Source of the DNA: JANNSO01 sp964485395
Lineage (GTDB): Bacteria; Spirochaetota; Spirochaetia; Treponematales; UBA12059
DNA: 64,000 nt
Direction of reading: 5' to 3'
Assembly: GCA_964485395.1 (NCBI GenBank)
Contig: CAZAJF010000009.1
Coordinates: 46,834-110,833 of the forward strand
Both the position numbers and the translations under genes were made by a program. Positions 16,444 through 24,986 of this stretch are shown piece after piece. Positions within the stretch are counted from its first letter, which is position 1; each line of letters begins with the position of its first letter. The notes beneath the pieces were generated by a model that worked only from the letters and a program-made list of their open reading frames with translations, was not told where the DNA came from and ran no database searches.

Positions 16444-19299
16444 TTACATGCTCCTCGTGGTTTTAAAGCCGAGTTTAAAGGCTGCGCCGCGACCGACCTC
16501 GCTCTGCAGCTCTATCGTCCCGTTCAAATCGGTCATTACGATGTCGCGCACGATGGTAAGGCCCAGGCCTGTCCCCTCTCCGAATCGTTTCGTCGTGAAC
16601 AGCGGATCGAATATCCTTGACTGGATTTCCGCCGGTATGCCTTGGCCGTTGTCCTTGACCGTCAGCGCGCAGGTTTGCCCGTTGTTATCGAATATTAACT
16701 CGATTTCGCCGTCGCTCTGCGGAAGCGCGTCGATGGAGTTGTTGACGAGGTTGGTTATGACCTGCGAAAACTGCCCCGGCTGGCCGCATATGTAGATGGG
16801 CCCCGGCGACCCCGAGATTTTTATTCGCACGGCTTTGGGGCGCAGCGAGAAATCCAGCAACGTCAATGTTTCCTTGACGCCGGCCACGATATCGAATTCA
16901 ACCTTGTCCGCCGCCTTGCTTTCCCTCGTCTGATTCTTGATGCTCCTGATGAAGCTTGCCGCCCGCTCGCTCGCCTTTTTTGCGAGACCGAGGGATTTTT
17001 TCATGTCGGAGGCTATCTCAAGATGGTCCTTTGCCGTCACCGAAGCGTCACCGATCGATTCACAGTACTCTTCGGTCAGGCGTGCCTGTTCCTCGAGCGC
17101 TGCCCGGACGGTCGCGATGGGGGTGTTCATCTCGTGCGCGATCCCCGCGGTGAGGCGTCCCAGAGACGCCATTTTTTCCGAGATGAGGAGTTGCTGTTGG
17201 TTTTTTTGGATCGTGGAATTGGCGTTCTTCAGTTCCGCGTAAGCTTGGGCATTGTCGAGGGCGATGGCTGAATAGGAGCAGAGCGTGCGGAAAATGGAGC
17301 ACTCCCTGGCCGCGTAGGCGCGTTCCTTGTCGGACTGGATGCTGATGACTCCCAGGAGCCGCTCGCCGATCAGGAGCGGCGCGTAGAGAAGGCTTCGCAT
17401 GGCCAGCGTCCCCGGTATCAGGTTTTTTCCAACGCGCTCGGGCGCGACGTCTACCAGGATTTCCTTGCGTTCCCTCGCGCTGCGGGAAGTGTTGGAATCC
17501 GGGTCGTGGAGACTCTGAGGGGGTAATGTCAGCGGCTTTCCGTCTTCCATCGCGAAAACGCTCCGAAGCGAGGTTTTGTCGGTTTCGAGGAGGTATATGC
17601 AAAAAAAATTTACGTCGAGTATTTGCGCGGCATTTCCGTAGAGCGCCCCGAACACCGCCTCGCGGTCCAGGCTCGCGGTTATCTCGCGGCCGATCTTGCT
17701 GAGTGTTTCGAGGGTGGTGTTTTCCTGCTGCAGTGCCTCCGCGCGCTGGCTTTCCTTCCTGGCCAGCTGGCTTTGGTGCTTGGCCTCCGCCTGCAACCGC
17801 TCCGTTTCGTAGCGCACCTGCATCGCGATTACGCGATTCTGCGCATCCGTGGAACGCGTTTTGTTCCTTGCCTCGGCCGCCGATCGGGCCATTTTATACG
17901 CCTCGCGGTAATCGCCCAGGACGGCGTACGCCTCGCTGGCTTCGTCGAACAGATCGGCGGATACCGAGTATCCGTCGATCGTGGCCGCCACCGCGATGGC
18001 TTCGTTCAGATAATGCAGGGTGGGGCTCGGCGCAAGCATTCCCGCGGGAGCGGGCAGTCTGTGCTGCCAATGAATCTGCGCCCAAACGCGAAGCGCCTGG
18101 ATCTGCTCGTCCATGTGCCTCTGTTCCCGCGCGAGGGTCAGCGCGGAGTCAACCTCGACGATAGCCTCTTCGGGGCGTCGCAGCCACGAAAGGGCGCTTG
18201 CCTTTCCGCGCTTCGCGGGCATTTGCAGGTCTACTTCGCCCAGCGCGTTCGCGCGTTCTTCAAGAAGGCTGAACCAATCCAGCGCCTTTTGGAAATCTTT
18301 TACCGCGATGGCCAGATCGCCCAGGTGCCTGAGTGCAAGCGCGTAATTCCTTGAAGCCTTCAGTGCTTCCATGACGTCGAGGGATTCCTTGAGCATCGCG
18401 CCGGAAGCTTCGTATTGCCCCATCAATAAAAGCAGCTTGCCCGCCTGCATAAGGCAGACGCCGACGAGTCCCGGCCAATCCGCCGTCCGGGCAAGATTCA
18501 GCGCGCAGTCGTTCCAGTCCAGCGCGGTGGGAAGGTCTCCGAGGTCGGTAAGGTTGATGGCAACGGTGCAGCTGGTGATGATCGCGTTCCTGATCTGCCC
18601 CGACTCCCTGGAGGCTTGGTATGCCTGTAAAGAATATTTAACGCCATGGCCGAGGTTGCCCGTAAGCCTGGCGACGCTTCCGAGAGCGTTCAGGAGCCAC
18701 GCTTCTACGGAGGAATGGTGTTTTTTATTTGCGCCGAAATGCAGTGCCAGGTCCGCCGCGCACTTTTTGGGATCCTTGAATGTGGCGTAAAAGATAATCC
18801 GCGCTTGGGCCATGTTCGCGCGGGTCTCGTCGCCCGCTTCCCTGTAATGGCCCAGTGCGGATGCCAGGCAGGCTTCCGAGCGCGGTTTTTCGCCGCGCTC
18901 GAACCATAAAAAGGCCAGCAGCCACAGGCTGTCCCCGATGCCGATGGAGTCGCCTGCGGTCTCGAACTCAGTTTGCGCCGCGTTTGCGAGAAGCTCCGAC
19001 TCGTCCAGTTTTACGGAGAGCCACAGGACTTCCGCCCGGACCAGTTTCAATCTTGCGCCGGCGCGGATTTTTTCTGTTTCATTCAACGTTGAGGAAACCA
19101 GCAGGCTTTCCGCCTCATCGGAGAGCGACATGGCCCGCGAGCAGTCCCTCTGGCGATACTGCCATGCCAATGCGATGAGCGGGGGCAACCGGTCCAGTCC
19201 GGAGCTTGCGCGAAGCGACGCTTCCAGCGCTTCGAGCCCGGCTGACTCCGCGAATAATTCCAGGTTGTTCGGCCTTGCGCGGGCGGGGAGTTCCTTCAT
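16444..19299 (-). CDS. TPR-GAF sensor histidine kinase, soluble
   Basis: 951 residues with no membrane segment. Residues ~1-480 are tandem TPR-like helices. A coiled coil runs to ~530 and a GAF domain lies at ~535-690. The dimerisation/phosphoacceptor helix has H722 in GIAHEMNTP. The ATPase domain has the N-box NLVNNSIDAL (~850), VKDNGQGIP (~881) and GEGTGLGL (~908). It is a cytoplasmic kinase that probably phosphorylates one or both receivers encoded beside it. The N-terminal repeat array resembles MalT-type or TPR signal-sensing kinases. Its start overlaps the upstream gene by ATGA and its stop abuts the next start, so the three genes are one tightly coupled operon. Confidence 0.9.
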   Translation of the reverse strand: MKELPARARPNNLELFAESAGLEALEASLRASSGLDRLPPLIALAWQYRQRDCSRAMSLSDEAESLLVSSTLNETEKIRAGARLKLVRAEVLWLSVKLDESELLANAAQTEFETAGDSIGIGDSLWLLAFLWFERGEKPRSEACLASALGHYREAGDETRANMAQARIIFYATFKDPKKCAADLALHFGANKKHHSSVEAWLLNALGSVARLTGNLGHGVKYSLQAYQASRESGQIRNAIITSCTVAINLTDLGDLPTALDWNDCALNLARTADWPGLVGVCLMQAGKLLLLMGQYEASGAMLKESLDVMEALKASRNYALALRHLGDLAIAVKDFQKALDWFSLLEERANALGEVDLQMPAKRGKASALSWLRRPEEAIVEVDSALTLAREQRHMDEQIQALRVWAQIHWQHRLPAPAGMLAPSPTLHYLNEAIAVAATIDGYSVSADLFDEASEAYAVLGDYREAYKMARSAAEARNKTRSTDAQNRVIAMQVRYETERLQAEAKHQSQLARKESQRAEALQQENTTLETLSKIGREITASLDREAVFGALYGNAAQILDVNFFCIYLLETDKTSLRSVFAMEDGKPLTLPPQSLHDPDSNTSRSARERKEILVDVAPERVGKNLIPGTLAMRSLLYAPLLIGERLLGVISIQSDKERAYAARECSIFRTLCSYSAIALDNAQAYAELKNANSTIQKNQQQLLISEKMASLGRLTAGIAHEMNTPIATVRAALEEQARLTEEYCESIGDASVTAKDHLEIASDMKKSLGLAKKASERAASFIRSIKNQTRESKAADKVEFDIVAGVKETLTLLDFSLRPKAVRIKISGSPGPIYICGQPGQFSQVITNLVNNSIDALPQSDGEIELIFDNNGQTCALTVKDNGQGIPAEIQSRIFDPLFTTKRFGEGTGLGLTIVRDIVMTDLNGTIELQSEVGRGAAFKLGFKTTRSM

Positions 19300-20969
19300 G
19301 CGGAATCCGCTTTCATGAGCGGCACTGTAAAGCTGAACTTCGAGCCGATCCCCACGCGGCTTTCCACCTGCATCGAACCTCCCATAAGTTCGACGAAATC
19401 CTTGCTTATGGAAAGACCCAGTCCCGTACCTTTTTGCTTGCGGTCCATGCCGGATTCCAGTTGGGTGAACTCGTTGAAAAGCTTGGAGATGTCCGACTGG
19501 CTCATGCCGATGCCGCTGTCGCTCACATGGACCACGAGGAATCCCCCGTTCAGCTCCGATGTAACTTTTATATAGCCTTCATCCGTGAACTTTGCGGCGT
19601 TGGAGAGCAGGTTGAGGAGCACCTGCCTGAGTTTGGCCTTGTCCGCGAAGACCGTCGGAAGAATCGGCGGAAGCTCGTCCCTGAGCTCGAGGTTTTTTTC
19701 GCCGGTTATGGTTTCTATGATCTTGAATACATCCTGGATGAGGTTTCGTAAATTGAGCTCTTCGGGGAACATGTCCATGCGGCCGGCCTCGATTTTCGCA
19801 AGGTCAAGGATGTCGTTGATGAGATCTAGCAGATGATGCCCCGAATCCTCGATTCTCTTGAGCAAATCTTTTTGGTCGGCTGTGAAGCAGGAGTCTTCCT
19901 GGTTCAGCAGCCAGGAAAAATTGATGATGGCATTCAGCGGCGTGCGAAGTTCGTGCGACGTGTTGGCGAGGAATTTGGACTTGACTTTGTTTGCCTCCTC
20001 CGCCTCCGCGCGCGCTTCGGCCGCCTGCTTGAAAAGCTTGGCGTTTTTTATCGCCACCGAAACCTGCGTTCCAATCATTGAAAAAAGCAGCAGGTCCGCT
20101 TCATCGAAGCAGGCATCTTCCTCATAATTCTGGATGGCTAAGGCCCCTTCTATCGTGTCGCCGGAGAGCAGCGGAACACCCATCCAGGATCGGCACATGT
20201 ATCCGATCTGCGAAATACCATTGGACTTCTCGAAGGCCAGTATCTCTTCACTGCTGCGAAAGAGCAGCGGAACCCTGTTCCTTATTACATATCCGTTGAG
20301 GCCTATGTCCAAACCAAGCATCATCGGCGGATTTTGCACGCCATTCTCCATGAACATGGCCGCCTGCCATTCGGTGGAACCTTCTTCATACGTTGAGATG
20401 CCTATGCTGTCTGTCCTAAATACGCGTCCAAGTTCACGGCCTACCGTTTTCAACAGGCTGTCCAGCTCCAGATTGTGGGAAATCGCGTGGCTGATTTCGA
20501 CGAGTATCGAAAGGCGAAATGCGCGAAGTTCCGCATCTTTTAATAGTTGGGAGTTAAGCTCCTGAACGGTCCTTGCGGATTTTAATCCGACTTCGGTCCA
20601 GAGCAGGAGTTTTTCGGTTCCCTCGCTTTTATCGAAATACCCCTGGATATCCAGCTTATTAACCATTTCGCGCGAAGAATCTTCGCTGGCATAGCCGGTC
20701 TGCAAAATGACTTGTACATGTTTATCAAAAAGCCTCAGGTTCTCGACGACTTCCGCCCCGGTCATGCCTGGCATGAAATAATCGAGAAGCACCAGCTCTA
20801 TTTCCGTTTTTTTAAGGATGGCAAGGGCTTCCGGCCCGCTTTTTGCCGTAAGTACGTCGTGGCCCTCGCGTTCGAGAATCATTTGCGTTGCCTGAAGATA
20901 TTCTTTATTATCGTCGACGAGGAGGATCTTTCGGCCGGTTTTTATTTTTCTTTCGCTTATTCTGGCCAT
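19296..20969 (-). CDS. Hybrid REC-GAF-histidine kinase
   Basis: 557 residues. An N-terminal receiver (D19/D20, phospho-acceptor D63 in LLDYFMPG) is followed by a linker helix, a GAF domain (~160-310), a HisKA helix with H339 in TSHELRTPLNAI, and an ATPase domain with NLLSNAAKF, VSDSGIGM and KGTGLGLS. It has no membrane segment. This receiver-first arrangement allows the kinase itself to be controlled by phosphorylation. It heads the operon of two kinases and one GGDEF regulator. AAGGA lies upstream of the ATG. About 230 bp of non-coding sequence precedes it and must hold the promoter. Confidence 0.9.
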   Translation of the reverse strand: MARISERKIKTGRKILLVDDNKEYLQATQMILEREGHDVLTAKSGPEALAILKKTEIELVLLDYFMPGMTGAEVVENLRLFDKHVQVILQTGYASEDSSREMVNKLDIQGYFDKSEGTEKLLLWTEVGLKSARTVQELNSQLLKDAELRAFRLSILVEISHAISHNLELDSLLKTVGRELGRVFRTDSIGISTYEEGSTEWQAAMFMENGVQNPPMMLGLDIGLNGYVIRNRVPLLFRSSEEILAFEKSNGISQIGYMCRSWMGVPLLSGDTIEGALAIQNYEEDACFDEADLLLFSMIGTQVSVAIKNAKLFKQAAEARAEAEEANKVKSKFLANTSHELRTPLNAIINFSWLLNQEDSCFTADQKDLLKRIEDSGHHLLDLINDILDLAKIEAGRMDMFPEELNLRNLIQDVFKIIETITGEKNLELRDELPPILPTVFADKAKLRQVLLNLLSNAAKFTDEGYIKVTSELNGGFLVVHVSDSGIGMSQSDISKLFNEFTQLESGMDRKQKGTGLGLSISKDFVELMGGSMQVESRVGIGSKFSFTVPLMKADSA

Positions 20970-21198
20970 TTACAGCAATCCTTTTGTCTGTGTATTCATG
21001 AACGCCCGGTAAAGCTTCCATGAAAATCTTCTCGGGAACTCCAATTTCCGATGGTTATCCGGGAAAACCCATCCTTTGGAAATGTAATGTTCTCCGGCAA
21101 GCAACGCAAGAGAGTCAAGGTGTTTTCAATTATAAACCATAAATCAAGTTTGAGGTGATGAGATTATGTTGGCACGAGGATTCTGCTAATCGTGGGAA

Positions 21199-22524
21199 TC
21201 AGGGTTCTAGCGTGTTTTCCAATTCGATTCCCAACGCCAGCAGGCTCTCGTCCCCACCGAAGCGGGCGGCAATTTGCAGTCCGATGGGCATTCCGTTTGT
21301 GGAAAATCCCGCCGGCACCGTGAGCGTGGGAACTCCCGCGTGAGTCCAGGGCAGGTTCATGATGGGGCTGCCCGTCGCGTCTATTCCGATGGGGGCGGGA
21401 CCGGTGGCGGCCGGACTAAGCCAGAAATCCGCGCCGGCGGCGTCCAGGGCCTCTTGGAGTTGGCCGCGTAAAACCAGCATCCCGGCTTTCTCCCGCTCCA
21501 GCTGGCTGTCGCTTATCGCCGCGCCTTTTTCTATGAATTCCGCCGTCGTGCCGGAATACAGCCCGCGGTAGGATTTAAACCAGGATGTGTGGACGCGCTG
21601 GAGTTCGGCCGCTGCGATACGGCGATGTCTGTCGTTGATTTCCGCGATATCCGGGAAGGACGGGAGATGGGTCAGGATGAATCCCGCGGCCTCCAGGAAT
21701 TTTACCTGAGTCGTAAAAAGATCCAGCGCCTGAGGTTCGGCCTGCTGCAGGTAAGGGCCGTCGGGGATGGCGAGGACAGGTCGGGGCTTGCTGTCGGAGA
21801 ATTCGGAAGGACGCCAATCCGACGTCATGATGGGAACGGCGGAAGCGAGGCTCGCCGCGTCTGAGGCGAAGAGACCCACATGATCGAGCGATGGGCTGAA
21901 CGGAACGACTCCTTCGCTGGCCGTTCGGCCGAAGCTTGGCTTCCATCCGGCTATGCCGCAGAAAGCGGCGGGTCGGGTTATCGACCCGATTGTCTGCGTG
22001 CCTAGCGCGAGGGGGCAATAACCGGCTGCGACGGCGGCCGCCGAACCCGAGCTCGAGCCACCCGGAGTATGGGCCGGGTTCCAGGGATTTCTCGTGGGGC
22101 CCGGGGAGAAATACGCGAATTCCGTGCTTACGGTTTTTCCGAGAATCAGGACTCCGGCTTTCTTGAGGGCTCGGATTACAGGTCCTTCGTCCATCTCGAA
22201 GAGGCTGGAAGGTAGCTTTGAGCCGGCCCTGGTCTCGAATCCGTCGGCCGCGAAGAGGTCCTTTACGCCCAGGAGAACGCCGTAAAGCGGCGGTCTCCGC
22301 AGCGGGTCGGGAAATCTTGCCTCGAGGGCGGCCGCCTCCGCGAGCAGGCGCGACCTGCGTCCCGGTTCGGGCAGCAGCGCCATGATCGTCCGATCCGTCG
22401 AGTCGACGCGATCCATGGCCGCGATGATATAATCACGCAGGGAAACCTTTCCGCTCCTGAGATCGGAGGCGAGGGGCTCCAGGGGACGAGGTCCCGCCGT
22501 CTCGGGCATTCCCCGGCCGCGCAT
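21199..22524 (-). CDS. Amidase signature enzyme
   Basis: 441 residues with the amidase signature: GVLLGVKDLFAADGFETRAGS carries the catalytic Lys, and GGSSSGSAAAVAAGYCPLALGTQTIGSITRPAAFCGIAGWKP (split motif, residues ~150-190) carries the cis-Ser and nucleophile Ser. The family hydrolyses amide bonds. Known relatives include allophanate hydrolase, GatA and aryl-acylamidases, and the substrate here is unknown. It starts 1 nt after the stop of the CaiB-family gene, so it is co-transcribed with the AllFG-like genes. A carboxamide or ureide intermediate is therefore a reasonable guess. There are no GatB/GatC neighbours, so this is not the tRNA amidotransferase. Confidence 0.85.
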   Translation of the reverse strand: MRGRGMPETAGPRPLEPLASDLRSGKVSLRDYIIAAMDRVDSTDRTIMALLPEPGRRSRLLAEAAALEARFPDPLRRPPLYGVLLGVKDLFAADGFETRAGSKLPSSLFEMDEGPVIRALKKAGVLILGKTVSTEFAYFSPGPTRNPWNPAHTPGGSSSGSAAAVAAGYCPLALGTQTIGSITRPAAFCGIAGWKPSFGRTASEGVVPFSPSLDHVGLFASDAASLASAVPIMTSDWRPSEFSDSKPRPVLAIPDGPYLQQAEPQALDLFTTQVKFLEAAGFILTHLPSFPDIAEINDRHRRIAAAELQRVHTSWFKSYRGLYSGTTAEFIEKGAAISDSQLEREKAGMLVLRGQLQEALDAAGADFWLSPAATGPAPIGIDATGSPIMNLPWTHAGVPTLTVPAGFSTNGMPIGLQIAARFGGDESLLALGIELENTLEP

Positions 22525-22525
22525 G

Positions 22526-23716
22526 CTAGACGACTCCCTCTTCGCGCAATATTTTTATCGCAGCGTCGGTGAGTCCGAGCAGCTCGGACAGTATCTTGTG
22601 CGTATGCTCGCCGATTGCCGGAGCTTTCGGGCGGGTCGGCGTTTCCGGTATCGTCTCCATCTTGATAGGATTGCCGGGGATGGTGATCGTACCCGCCATG
22701 GGGTCGTCCACCGTCACGAACATGTTGCGCGCCTTCAGCTGGCGATCGGCCATCACATGCTCGATATCGTTGACGGGGGCGCACGGTACTCCGGCGTCCT
22801 CAAGCTCCCGCAACCATGTGCTTGCAGGTGCGACCGCGAAAAGCCTCTCGAGTTCGGGTATCAAGTCGTTATAGTTTTTCGTGCGGTCGCCGTTCGTCCT
22901 GAAACGCCCGTCGGCGAAAAGATCGGGGCGGTTTACCGCGTCACAGAAGGTTTTCCAGAGCGCGTCGTTGCCGATGGCGATGACGAACCACGCGTCGCTG
23001 GCGCGGAAGGCCTGGAACGGAGTGATGGTAGGATGGCGGGTGCCCAGCGGCTGCGGGGATTTTCCGTCCACCTGATAGCGGACCAGCGCGTTCTCGAGAA
23101 TCGCAAGCTGGCAGTCCAGCATCGAGACGTCCACCTTCTGGCCGAGGCCCGTTTTTTCCCGATGGTAGAGCGCCGTGGTTAGGCCCGTGGAACTGAACAC
23201 TGCCGCGCCGATATCGCCCATGGACAGGCCTACGCGGGTGGGAGGTGAATCCGGCCAGCCGGTGATGCTCATGACGCCGCCCATGGCCTGCACGAGTATG
23301 TCGTAGGCCGGACGCTTGGAGTCGGGCCCGGTATGGCCGAAGCCGGATACCGCCGCGTAGATGAGCCTGGGGTTGTCCGCCTTGAGGACGTCCCAGCCGA
23401 GGCCCAGCTTCTCCATCGTGCCCGGGCGGAAGTTTTCCACGAGGATGTCGCATTTTTTCGCGAGCTGGCGGAGCAGCGTCTTGCCCGAGTCGGTCTTGAG
23501 GTCTATTGTTATGCTTTCTTTACCTCTGTTCACGTTCATGAAGTACAGGCTCTGGCCGTTTTTGAAAGGCCCGAACGCGCGCGCGTCGTCTCCCGTCCCG
23601 GGGCTCTCCACCTTGATGATCGTCGCCCCGAGGTCAGAGAGCATCATCGTGCAGAAAGGTCCGGCGAGAACCCGCGTCAAGTCGAGGACGCGTACGCCCT
23701 CCAGCGGCTTGGTCAT
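22526..23716 (-). CDS. CaiB/BaiF (family III) CoA-transferase
   Basis: 396 residues with PLEGVRVLDLTRVLAGPFCTMMLSDLGATIIKVE at the N-terminus, NVNRGKESITIDLK and ENFRPGTMEKLGLG, and the catalytic Asp in SMGDIGAAVF. Family III enzymes move CoA between carboxylic acids (formyl-CoA:oxalate, succinyl-CoA:acid and so on). The frame opens at 23743, but ATG 23716 has AGAGGAG at ideal distance and starts at the conserved N-terminus. The acid substrate is unknown. An oxalate/oxamate-type acid would fit the AllFGH-like neighbours but is inference. Confidence 0.88.
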   Translation of the reverse strand: MTKPLEGVRVLDLTRVLAGPFCTMMLSDLGATIIKVESPGTGDDARAFGPFKNGQSLYFMNVNRGKESITIDLKTDSGKTLLRQLAKKCDILVENFRPGTMEKLGLGWDVLKADNPRLIYAAVSGFGHTGPDSKRPAYDILVQAMGGVMSITGWPDSPPTRVGLSMGDIGAAVFSSTGLTTALYHREKTGLGQKVDVSMLDCQLAILENALVRYQVDGKSPQPLGTRHPTITPFQAFRASDAWFVIAIGNDALWKTFCDAVNRPDLFADGRFRTNGDRTKNYNDLIPELERLFAVAPASTWLRELEDAGVPCAPVNDIEHVMADRQLKARNMFVTVDDPMAGTITIPGNPIKMETIPETPTRPKAPAIGEHTHKILSELLGLTDAAIKILREEGVV

Positions 23717-23737
23717 AAATTCTCCTCTGGTGAAGAT

Positions 23738-23862
23738 GGGCACGGAGGCGCGGAGACCACGGAGGAAGATAAGAAAAAATCAAAAAAATATATTATATGA
23801 TTTTATTATATTTTCTTTCTCCGTGCTCTCCGTGTCTCCATGTCTCCATGTCTCCGTGCAAA
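23738..23862. repeat. Palindromic CTCCGTG-type intergenic repeat, copy 1
   Basis: A run of CACGGAG-like units (about 23740-23770) is mirrored by CTCCGTG/CTCCATG units (about 23818-23858). The AT-rich centre (AAGAAAAAATC...GATTTTATTAT) is itself partly complementary, so most of the 125 bp can fold into one long hairpin. It fills the gap between the cyclase-family gene and the CaiB gene. Related copies occur at 24783-24985 and 49960-49994. Confidence 0.75.
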
Positions 23863-23871
23863 ATCCGTGTT

Positions 23872-24744
23872 TTATTTCTTCTTTGCTTCCTCGTGGAGCC
23901 AGGCGGCCTGCGCCCCGGCGACGTCGCCGAATTTCGTGAGCTCGCATTTGGCTTTCTTGGCCATGAGCTTTTCGTAGCGGTCGTCCTCAACCATGGCGAC
24001 GATGCGCGCCACGCTCGATTCGCCGTCGACGAGACGCCAAGGGAAGCAGCCGATCGTGCAGCGCTGGTTCAAGAGCAGGTCCATGTCGCCGCCCAGGCAT
24101 TCCGCGTGGATGAGGCCCACGTTGAACATCTCTATGTGCATGAGTTGGTACTTGTCCTCGCTGAATACCTCGTCCAGCGTCTTGCCGTATTTTTTCCTGA
24201 AGTGCTCGTCGCACTGCTTCGCCTGCTTGGGCATCCACTCGCGGATCTTCGTGTTCATGGGGTGGTCGGCGCTGCCGCAGTCGACGCCGATCCAGCGGAG
24301 CTTCTTTCGCTTTGCCCATTCGGCGAATTCGCGGTCGGGGCCGGGGTGCTTGATCATGTAGCGGATCTCGTCGCCCGTGGGCTGATCCCAGCCGTAGTGG
24401 TGAAAGCCCGTGTGGATGATAAGAATATCACCTTCTTTCACCTCGACGCGCTCCTCGACCATCTTGGACGTGTACACGTCGTAATCGCCCGCGCAGTCCG
24501 AAAGGTCCACGATGGCGCCCTCGTGCACGAGGAAATCCATGTCCAGGCTCGCGATGTCCTTGCCCGGCGTATAGAAATGGATTTCGCCGTCCAGGTGAGT
24601 GCCGATATGGTTGGAGTGGGTAAGGACCTGGCCGTTGGCCCCATTGGGCGACAGCCGCTTGAAGTACTTCATTTCCAGCGGTTCGTACGTAGGCCAGGGC
24701 GGGGTACCTATCCCCAACGGAATCGTCAAGTCGATCATCTTCAT
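23872..24744 (-). CDS. Cyclase-family metal-dependent hydrolase
   Basis: 290 residues. The family metal-binding motif is present as SNHIGTHLDGEIHF near residue 65, preceded by KMIDLTIPLGIGTPPWPTYEP. Relatives include kynurenine formamidase and isatin hydrolase, which use a metal-bound water to open amides or lactones. The open frame reaches 24819, but its first 25 codons read through a CACGGAG repeat. ATG 24744 is preceded by CAGGAGG, so it is the start. It lies in a minus-strand gene series with AllF/AllG-like, CaiB and amidase genes, and may supply or process an amide acid. Confidence 0.85.
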   Translation of the reverse strand: MKMIDLTIPLGIGTPPWPTYEPLEMKYFKRLSPNGANGQVLTHSNHIGTHLDGEIHFYTPGKDIASLDMDFLVHEGAIVDLSDCAGDYDVYTSKMVEERVEVKEGDILIIHTGFHHYGWDQPTGDEIRYMIKHPGPDREFAEWAKRKKLRWIGVDCGSADHPMNTKIREWMPKQAKQCDEHFRKKYGKTLDEVFSEDKYQLMHIEMFNVGLIHAECLGGDMDLLLNQRCTIGCFPWRLVDGESSVARIVAMVEDDRYEKLMAKKAKCELTKFGDVAGAQAAWLHEEAKKK

Positions 24745-24782
24745 AAAAACCTCCTGATTTCGGTCTGTCGTACTGCAAATAT

Positions 24783-24985
24783 AAGCACGGAGACACGGAG
24801 AACACGGAGCAGGAATCAAGAGAAAGAGAAGAATCGGAAAAAGGCTGAGTAGCCGCTAGGCCGATCTCCAGTTTTCTCTATAATATCCTTCTCTTAACTC
24901 TTCTCCGTGCCTCCGTGTCTCCGTGCCAATCGTCCCAAAACTTCTTCCTCTTCATCTTCTCTGCGTCTCTGTGCCTCTGTGGTTT
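24783..24985. repeat. Palindromic CTCCGTG-type intergenic repeat, copy 2 plus extra arm
   Basis: CACGGAG units at 24785-24810 are mirrored by CTCCGTG units at 24903-24930. The purine-rich and pyrimidine-rich inner segments are also complementary (AAGAGAAAGAGAAG against CTTCTCTTAACTCTTC). A further degenerate arm (CTCTGCGTCTCTGTGCCTC) ends at 24979, abutting the DUF1116 stop codon. The element lies in the 242-bp gap between the AllG-like and cyclase genes. Confidence 0.75.
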
Positions 24986-24986
24986 C

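Noticed and set aside
21199..22524. Amidase as the GatA subunit of the tRNA amidotransferase
   Set aside because: No gatB or gatC nearby, and the operon context is catabolic.
23738..24985. CRISPR array
   Set aside because: The CTCCGTG units are degenerate, 7-8 bp long and arranged as inverted arms, with no regular spacers or cas genes.
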